Assembly (NCBI RefSeq): GCF_000004825.1
Contig: NW_008805101.1
Location: forward strand, 1 to 28,280
Length of the DNA stretch: 28,280 bases
DNA from: Heterostelium album PN500
Lineage: Eukaryota > Evosea > Eumycetozoa > Acytosteliales > Acytosteliaceae
Reading direction: 5' to 3'
Positions within the stretch are counted from its first letter, which is position 1. Every line of letters starts with the position of its first letter. Shown here piece after piece: positions 21,611-28,280 of this stretch. The position numbers were made by a program, and so were the translations under genes. Under the pieces are notes generated by a model. It saw only the letters and a program-made list of their open reading frames with translations, made no database searches and was not told the DNA's origin.

Positions 21611-24268
21611 TCAATCAAAAATACTAACAGGGTATTGACGAGTGTCGTGGTATGTTTTTCCAATATCTTGGTTGGGGTAATGAACCTGTACATTGACAGC
21701 TGAATAGTCTCTACTATGACAGACATGAATGAGCCCAACACCGCTCTTTGATTTGATTTGTGTGTCTATGGGGCCACAGGTAAAGTTAAGGACCCAAGTT
21801 TCATCAGCATTTGTTCGATTTTTGTACTCGAGTGCAGAGTCAAGATGCGCTTCAACTCCTTTTGGATTTTGATGTGCGACCAACTCTAAGACTACTGACC
21901 AATTTCTATACTTGATAAACATGTCAGCTCTTCTGTCTGCATTATCATCTGAAGACGAGGTGATTTCAGGGTATATAATATTGGGTAAGTTTGACTGATG
22001 GGCAATGAGTTGGTAGATTTCAAAGTGGTAAACAGACTCAGAAGGGACCAATGCATCCCTTTGATAGCCATTGGAGCGATTCTTCTTGAGTGATCTCGTA
22101 TCTATAATGATATCCTTCCTGATTTGTTGGAGGGAGATTATAATAAGAGAAACGACATCAATTTGTTCGAGATGTTTCGTTTTGAATGGAATTGCGATGC
22201 GACCATCAACTCTACTTCTCAAGTTGCTAAAGAAACAAGTAATATTTTTCAAAAATTTTGATCTAATACAATATCTGTCTTCGAATGCTAAAAAGATAGG
22301 TGAGTAAGAAGGGTTTTATGACATACGTGAGTTAAATTTCGTACCTGTTAAGAATCCCTCAGCCGTTAGGTAGTGAAAGTATTTTTCATTTTCATTGTTG
22401 CTTTCTACAAAATCAGGATAAGACATCACACAACTAGCCAAGGCCTTTCGAACATTTTCAAAGAAGGGTCCATTTGAGTTGAGATGTACACACATTTGGC
22501 GAATTGTTACATATGATCTAACTTCTTTAAATATGCCAACAGTTGAAAGCATCGTCCAATCGGAATCGTCAAATGTAGTTTTGTTTTTTGCGCAAATTGT
22601 TTGAATAATTCTTCCACAATAATTAACTAATCCAGGGTGCCTTGAAGCAAAAAGGTAGTAAGTATATAGTCTATTGTTGCAAAGTGATGTACATACCCAC
22701 TACAGAAGGAATATATAGATGAGATGACTTGACGAGGAAAACTGACTCCACTATACTTCGAATAGAGGCCAAATAGATCGGAGACATTATTTAAGGTGAA
22801 TGATGACAGTTCAAGTGAATTTGGTGTATTAAAGGGAGATATTCTAGTTGTAGTCATTTCTAAAAGTGAGAAAGTTCCTACCGATATAACTGACTTGGTA
22901 TTTGGTGAGTATGGTGGCAATATTATGTTTAGATATACACTTACATGTAATACTTTTAGTTCTGGCAATGTCTGCTTCCAAGCCCTGAGTTGTGTCAAAA
23001 GAGAGTTGAGAACTGGTGATTCCATATCATTTCTTTCATACATCTGATCGGGAAATATGGTATCAAATTCATCTATAAATAGTACAACTTTTTTATTTTG
23101 AAATTGAGGTAAGCCTTTTGCAAAAAAATATAAAACTCCATCCAATCCATCAATCGGAGTTGCCAGCTTCATTGAAAGTGTTAAATCGCGTGCAAATGAT
23201 GTCCAAAAAGACTGGGGTGTATCAAATATGTAGTTTCTATCGAAAGATAATCTAGAAAATTATTAGGATTATTCTTAATCAATACTTTGATTTACATACA
23301 CTATGGGAATGTAATCATTACGAAGTAACTCTATTATTCTATAGGCTATGGTTGACTTGCCAGAGGACCTTGGTGCATACATACATATATAGAGTCCAGA
23401 TCGAATTTGTTTAATTAGTTCATCCGTGTTTGTGTCAATCCAAAAGTATGTTGTGTTTCTATCTTGTGGTAAAATTGCACCGTTGACTGAGAATTTCGTA
23501 ATTCTATCTATGACTAAAAATGATAACGAGTATGATTGTTACAAACAAGAGGAATGAAAAAAAAAAAGTAAAATGTAGGTAGAGAGAGAGAGAAAGAGAA
23601 AGAGAGAATGAATAGAGGAATTAAATACAAATTAGAGGAAATATGTGGTATGTAAAAGAGTTGAATAGAAGGATTTAAGTAGTGAAAGAGAGATAAAGAG
23701 AGAGATAAAAAGAAAAAAGAGAATGAAAAGGTAGAAAAAGAGGTTATATAGTTATATAGAGAGTTCGGAAGGATATTTAGGTTTGATAGGTAATAGTGTT
23801 GTTGATGTAGATGTATGTATGTATGTATGTATGTATGTATATGTGTGTGTGTGTGTGTATGTAGGAAACGTAGAGGCGAGAAGAAAGAGAAGGAGAAGAA
23901 GAAAGTGTAAATATCGTACAAGACAAGATAACAAAAGGGAGAAGGAGAATATGAGGAGTGGGCTGGTTAGTATCATAGGTGGTTGGTTTGTAGACTTGAA
24001 GGTAGATGTACTTACCTTGCTGTGGTTGGGTGGTGGCGACATAGATTCGCTGAAGATTCCTATCGACTGGAGTCTCAACATCAAGTTGAATGGTCTTGGC
24101 TGCATCAGAGAACAAATCGATAGAACCGTCACCTACAGCGAGTTGTTTGGAACCTCTAATGACAGGGATGAGACGATTATAGTTGGCGGTGTTCTCGAAG
24201 GTGAGTTTGTCTTTCTTATTACTAAACTCTATCCAACAAGTGAACGGTGGGTGTTGTTGTTGCGACAT
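21611..24268 (-). CDS. Crinkler (CRN)-type protein: header, P-loop NTPase, nuclease-like C-terminus
   Basis: Six minus-strand exons (24268-24016, 23513-23300, 23251-22945, 22893-22697, 22640-22345, 22287-21611) join in phase to 647 residues. Residues 1-84 form a small header (FTCWIEFSNKKDKLTF...RIYVATTQ). An NTPase follows: Walker A APRSSGKST at 131-139, Walker B VVLFIDEFD at 211-219, SVGTFSLLEM and SPFN at about 262-280, and GHPGL at 324-328, a pattern known from CRN and related STAND-like ATPases. The end (about 435-647) resembles the PD-(D/E)XK nuclease module of these proteins: FEIYQ (E512), RADMFIKYRNW (D544), VVLELV (E557) and HLDSALEYK. A lysine is missing at the usual ExK place (it reads ELV), so activity is uncertain. 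In published surveys CRN-type proteins occur in oomycetes, chytrids and amoebae as nuclear effectors or conflict proteins; the role here is unknown. The 51-base intron 3 is in frame and could be retained. Confidence 0.75.
23579..23608. repeat. GA-rich microsatellite in intron 1 of the CRN-type gene
   Basis: Mostly (GA)n with AAAG interruptions on the plus strand; part of a longer purine-rich tract. Confidence 0.8.
23811..23858. repeat. (ATGT)n followed by (GT)n microsatellite in intron 1 of the CRN-type gene
   Basis: About seven ATGT units (23811-23840) run directly into about eight GT units (23842-23858). Both arrays lie in the 502-base first intron, much longer than the other introns in this window. 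Confidence 0.9.
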
Positions 24269-24545
24269 TATGAAACAGCAAAGAATAATATATAGATGGA
24301 TAAAGTAAAGGAGAATGAATTGAAAGATAAGGATGAGAGTGTATGAGTAACAATGAAAGATGAAAAGATAGTATAGAAAGTGATAATGATGTAGTTTGAG
24401 TATTGAAGATGAAGAAATAGTAATTGTTGTGAGCTGAATAGAAATAAAATGAAATGAAGTGAATAAATAAAAACTCAAAATAAACAAATCATTGTCATTA
24501 GAGGTTTATTCAAGAAAAAAAAGATATTTTTGATTTTGAATTTTT

Positions 24546-25330
24546 TTAAATGAAGTAAATAAATTCACCTTCAGATAATTGTGTTGTGAAGATAGTTTGA
24601 ATAAGATGTAATGATCCTCCTCTATCATATCGTAGTGGTTAAGATGATTCCTTGTCCAAAGTAGATTCCAAGATAACATATAACACATCTATTGAAATTA
24701 ATTGTACATAATGCATGTAAAACCTTGGAGGATACCTGGGACTACTTTTATGGAATCATTTATTACTACTAACGTTAGTAAAGGCACTACTACTATTCAG
24801 AGAGTGCATTGCATAGGCAGTAGTCAACATAACACTGCTAATCTCCATTAGATACTTATATTCTTTGATATCTCACTCTCATATGTCTCAATCGTATTAT
24901 CTTTAGCACCTCATGTACCTCACTGTTTGATATCATTGCATCTCTCGTTCACCACGAGTTCATCGATTCTCTTGTTAGCTATAGTTGGTTAGTTGGTTAG
25001 TTGGTTAGTTATTCATTTGTAATAAATAAATAAATAATTTTAACAATACATACCAAATAATAGAAGAGGTTTTCAATGCTTCTTATTTGAGGTTTGAAAA
25101 GTAGATAGTAGAGGAATAGCATCACTGTCCAGAGTTTCTATAATGATTTAATCGATTAATTGTGACCAAACTGTCATCTCTAGATTAGAAAAAGATTGTA
25201 TTCGTGCCAACAAAAAGATCAAATATGTTCTTCAAGCACAGTAAGTGTTGTAAGTGGAGCAGATGTTTTATTAAAAGAACCTTCAAAGAATTCAAAAATG
25301 TCTCGAATATTTGTTTGTATGATTAACATA
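24546..25330 (-). pseudogene. Decayed minus-strand gene remnants
   Basis: Read from right to left, several protein-like stretches appear between stops and frame changes: about 25320-25238 (FEFFEGSFNKTSAPLTTLTV, then LEEHI and a stop), about 24985-24835 (NKRIDELVVNERCNDIKQ, three in-frame stops, with KDNTIETYESEISKN between them) and 24686-24546 (VLYVILESTLDKE, a stop, then PLRYDRGGSLHLIQTIF and more to TAA). The pieces share strand and order but not frame, as in a dead gene. I cannot name the family. It lies just upstream of the CRN-type gene's promoter, so the two could once have been neighbours or duplicates. Confidence 0.3.
24983..25009. repeat. Short tandem repeat of TTGGTTAG
   Basis: About three consecutive copies of the octamer plus partial copies. 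It is not at a chromosome end here and has no evident function. Confidence 0.8.
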
Positions 25331-26400
25331 TTATTCTAATCATTAAAGTTTAAAAATATTGGAAAATCAATTAATAAATGATAGTATAGTATTTAATTTA
25401 TTGAAATTGTATAGGACTTATAAATAAAAAAATAAATATATGTCTATGAATGGGAAACTAATGAATGATTAAGCGAAATGTATAAATAAATGCATAAAAT
25501 GAGCTATTTGAATTGAGAATCAACTTCCCATTGTAGATAAAGTGTGAATAATCGTGATGACATTCAGTAGCTTGAAATCATTAGTGTATAGGATTGTATA
25601 ATCAAAGTATAGGTTTCTCTGTTATGTTACTTTTAATAATTGTGTAATTTATGCTTCATCGATAGTTGATATAATTTCTATTTTAATTTAATTATTATTA
25701 TAAATGATTATTTTGTCGGTGTGTATTTATATGTTAAAGTTTAAATATTTGGTAATCCAATTTGTATGAATCATTATTAATATTGTATTTTGTCTACGAA
25801 CAAGTTAAATCGATATTATATTGAATAAAAAACAGTAAAGATAGAGTGTAGATTAAATAAGAATAAAAGTTAACTAACCTTTTAAATTATCTTTACAGGA
25901 GTTTGCATGATAATAGAGGTAAATAAAAATATGCTAATTTTTGTTTTATAAAGCTATAGTTGAGTGATGAATGATTGTAATTTGTTGTTAACAATTAAAA
26001 TAAAAAAATAATACTTTTGATGTTCAGTGTTTATGATCAACAAATTGTTTTTTTTTTTTTTTTTTTTTTTTACTCTCATTTTAGATCTTGAGATATCGTT
26101 ATCAATAGTAATAATAATATCAATATTTATTTTTTTTATAATTTTAAAAGAAGTTACCGCTTTAGAATTTAATAATTATATAAGAAAGTAATGAGTTATA
26201 AGATTCAATTCAAATGTTAGCTCATTCAATGATTTCAGTATTGTAAGTCTATTATATTGTTGCCAACTTTACTTTTTTGTTCTAAAAAGATACATATTGA
26301 AGAGTAATATTGAGATAATGTTCATTCCTATAATGCTAAACTAAACTAACAAACTCATTTTCATTTATTAATAGATACAGTGTTCCACTCCTTGGCTAAA
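25331..26400. other. AT-rich spacer, nothing recognised
   Basis: About 1.1 kb with stops in every frame, a 24-base poly-T run (about 26047-26070) and no RNA gene or ORF that I can support. Confidence 0.5.
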
Positions 26401-26429
26401 TCATGACAAGGATCAACGTGATTAAAGAT

Positions 26430-27060
26430 ACTATCAGAGTGAAAGAACTATTGCAATAGTAATGCATTTCAAGTACAACCAATTAATAGTATGATCATCA
26501 TGATTATCAAGACAGAGGGTTCAGCGATGCCAAAGAAAGTACAGTTGGAGACGGGTCTGCTACACAAAGCCAATGTGTGCTATTGAGGTATGTAAATTTA
26601 TATTTTTAAACATTTTTATATATTGCAATGATCTAATATACATTACAATCATTTAGAGAGTCAAGTTAGTTTATAAATAGATTTTATTTCGACAAGCAAT
26701 GGAAATGATATTGATCAAGTACAACTTGTTGTTCTAAAGCTTACTTTGCTTACCTATTAGGTGAAACATACACCAACACTTTGATCAAAGTTAATGCAGC
26801 CACCACCACCATCTGACAAGAAGATATGGTCACTATCGAACAAGCGAGATCGAATGTTTCATATCATTTACATTTGGATTACAAATATAGACGCCAACAA
26901 TCTTTAAATAGCTTCAAATAGATTAACAGTAAGATAATTTATATTAATTAATAGAATTTTACTAACATTTATTGATTATTATTAGGAAATTATAAATTTA
27001 GATAACAGATATTTAAAGAAGATTACATTCAAAAAGATATATTCAATATCAACAACAACG

Positions 27061-27137
<77 letters not shown>

Positions 27138-27273
27138 TACAGCAACAGCTACAGCAACAGCTACAGCAACAGCAACAGCTACAGCAACAGCAACAGCAAC
27201 AGCTACAGCAACAGCTACAGCTACCGCTACTGCAACTACAACAACAACAACCTTTGGAAATATTATTTATTAG
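26430..27273 (+). pseudogene. Decayed plus-strand gene ending in a hexanucleotide array
   Basis: Protein-like segments appear in changing frames: 26475-26590 (two open frames, one reading GFSDAKESTVGDGSATQSQC up to a GTATGT donor), 26690-26758 (STSNGNDIDQVQLVVLKLTL then TAG), 26762-26815 (ETYTNTLIKVNAATTTI then TGA) and an overlapping frame at 26801-26904 (QPPPPSDKKIWSLSNKRDRM). After an AG acceptor at 26984-26985 a last open piece 26986-27273 reads EIINLDNRYLKKITFKK and then a long threonine-alanine run encoded by the hexamer array, ending FGNIIY. Stops and frame jumps between pieces point to a dead or badly broken multi-exon gene. Family not recognised. Confidence 0.3.
27048..27252. repeat. 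CAACAG hexanucleotide array with CTACAG variants
   Basis: About 200 bases of a 6-base unit (CAACAG) with interspersed CTACAG units and CAA flanks. It can read as poly-Q/L, poly-T/A or poly-N/S depending on frame; the threonine-alanine frame is open from 26986 to a stop at 27271-27273. CAA/CAG arrays are abundant in dictyostelid coding DNA. Confidence 0.9.
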
Positions 27274-27913
27274 AATAATAACAATAGAATTTTATAAATG
27301 TAACGAACAATAACATTTAGAGCAGATCTCCAAATATCAATGACAATTGTAAATAGCGGTGATTCAGCTTTGAAAATAATAAATGTTTACTTTTTTTGTT
27401 CGACTCATATGACTGGATATGATTCATTTACTTTGGAATCTATGATTGATAAATGAATTAATTCAAAAAGATTGAATATAAAGGTATATATCAATTAATA
27501 CTTAATAAATATATTAATACATGTCATTGAAAGAATAGAATACATCATTTTATCAATGAATTAATGAATAAATGAATAAATAAATCAATCAATATTTGAA
27601 TCAATAATAGAATAAATTATTCTATTATAAATTTGGTATATTTTTAGAGTAATACTGTAGTTTCTAGAATATTCGATATAAAATCACATCTAATTTAACA
27701 AAATTCTATCTCTGTAAAAAAAGGTTTTTGTTTTAAAAACTAGGTAATCAATTCTATCAAAAATAGTAAAATGATTATTCTTCACAGCAATTTTCATATA
27801 TGAAAACTCCTGCCCATAATGCAAAATTAATTTTATAATATTTTTTAAACTTCAACCAATTCATCAAGAATTGAATTCCTGAGATATAAAACACCATTTT
27901 ATAGCAATTAAAA

Positions 27914-27948
27914 GCAACCCCACTTTAATCGTCAAAGTTTACTTTGAC
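27914..27948. repeat. Diverged copy of the right-end palindromic element
   Basis: Begins GCAACCC, continues CACTTTAATCGTCA, and has a perfect 8-bp stem (27931-27938 with 27941-27948) around a TT loop. The order GCAACCC, TTAATCGTCA, stem, TT, stem is the same as at 28061-28112, so the two are very probably related copies. Confidence 0.6.
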
Positions 27949-28060
27949 AAAAATGTTAGGACAAAATGCAAACCAAAAAATTTTGTAATGTATTTTCAAT
28001 CATTTATTCAAGAATTGAATTATAGAAATAAAATATATCTATTTACACTCCAATTTATAT

Positions 28061-28112
28061 GCAACCCGCATATTAATCGTCAGGTTTACCTGATGATTAA
28101 TATGCGGGTTGC
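28061..28112. repeat. Near-perfect 52-bp palindrome
   Basis: Bases 28061-28085 and 28088-28112 are reverse complements at 24 of 25 positions around a 2-base TT centre. The outer seven bases of the right arm (28106-28112, GGGTTGC) are also the first bases of the GC-rich tandem array, so array and palindrome overlap. It would form a very stable cruciform or hairpin. Confidence 0.9.
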
Positions 28113-28280
28113 CACAGGGCATAGCCCCGGGTTGCCACAGGGCATAGCCCCGGGTTGCCACAGGGCATAGCCCCGGGTTGCCACAGGGCATAGCCCCGGG
28201 TTGCCACAGGGCATAGCCCCGGGTTGCCACAGGGCATAGCCCCGGGTTGCCACAGGGCATAGCCCCGGGTTGCCACAGGG
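28106..28280. repeat. GC-rich 23-bp tandem satellite running off the window
   Basis: Seven complete, identical 23-bp units start at 28106 and recur every 23 bases, and an eighth is cut by the window end after 14 bases. Each unit contains GGGCATAGCCC and, at the junctions, CCCCGGG. It is over 60 percent GC in a neighbourhood that is about 80 percent AT. Because 23 is not a multiple of three, three units give a 69-base reading cycle. The minus strand has no stop in this cycle (23-residue peptide repeat including MPCGNPGLCPVATRGYALWQ), while the plus strand meets a TAG once per cycle. Confidence 0.95.

Noticed and set aside
23514-24132. Several ORFs encoding THTHTHTYIH- and SFSFSLSL-like peptides, and the valine/tyrosine-rich plus-strand ORF
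   Set aside because: Translations of microsatellites within intron 1; no real protein features.
24269-24487. Extended N-terminus of the CRN-type protein rich in I, S, F and Y that looks like membrane or signal sequence
   Set aside because: It comes from the purine-skewed low-complexity upstream DNA; the ATG at 24268 begins ordinary coding composition, so the shorter start is preferred.
27048-27252. CAACAG array as an intact poly-Q protein
   Set aside because: The Q frame has a stop just upstream (TAA near 27013) and no start; the only long open frame gives threonine-alanine.
28106-28280. CRISPR array
   Set aside because: Units are directly contiguous 23-mers with no unique spacers, and the DNA is eukaryotic.
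1-28280. tRNA, rRNA or snRNA genes
   Set aside because: I looked for B-box-like GGTTCGAATC and for snRNA-type conserved blocks on both strands and found none that came with a credible fold.

Overview
The window is eukaryotic nuclear DNA, most probably from a social amoeba (dictyostelid). The signs are very AT-rich spacers full of poly-A/T runs, short GT-AG introns of about 50 to 150 bases, compact genes on both strands, glutamine/asparagine/threonine homopolymers, and families typical of the group (FNIP repeats, an F-box-like FNIP protein, a 1.9k-residue XMAP215/CP224 protein). Coding regions are less AT-biased than in D. discoideum, which would fit another dictyostelid clade, but I cannot name the species.

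The left part (1-3.6 kb) is gene-poor. It has the 3' end of a Q-rich gene followed by a frame-shifted coding tail, a probable decayed gene (about 2.3-3.0 kb) and two long inverted repeats. The middle (3.6-20.2 kb) is a dense housekeeping block, mostly recognisable after joining exons: EMC5 (-), LC8 dynein light chain (+), Rab32-family GTPase (-, with a first exon that is only the ATG), exosome subunit Rrp46/EXOSC5 (+), XMAP215-type TOG protein (-, five exons, 1907 aa), mitochondrial F1-ATP synthase delta subunit (-), a C2-WW protein with a P/Q-rich tail (-), and an F-box-like FNIP-repeat protein (-).

The right part (20.2-28.3 kb) is accessory and unstable. It has a broken ADP/ATP-carrier copy, an intact-looking six-exon Crinkler (CRN)-type gene (N-terminal header, STAND/AAA-like NTPase with Walker A/B and GHPGL motif, C-terminal restriction-nuclease-like domain; 647 aa), decayed coding remnants on both strands, a long CAACAG-type hexanucleotide array, and at the right edge a GC-rich 23-bp satellite that begins inside a near-perfect 52-bp palindrome. 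A diverged copy of that palindrome lies 150 bp to its left.

The housekeeping genes do not form an operon or a common pathway. Their spacing shows divergent pairs (EMC5/LC8, Rab32/Rrp46) and convergent pairs (LC8/Rab32, Rrp46/XMAP215). The most striking items are the CRN-type gene with its 502-base simple-repeat first intron inside a strongly purine-skewed tract, and the palindrome plus GC-rich satellite at the right end. All exon models were built by eye from splice sites, reading phase and family conservation; none is backed by transcript data or a database search.
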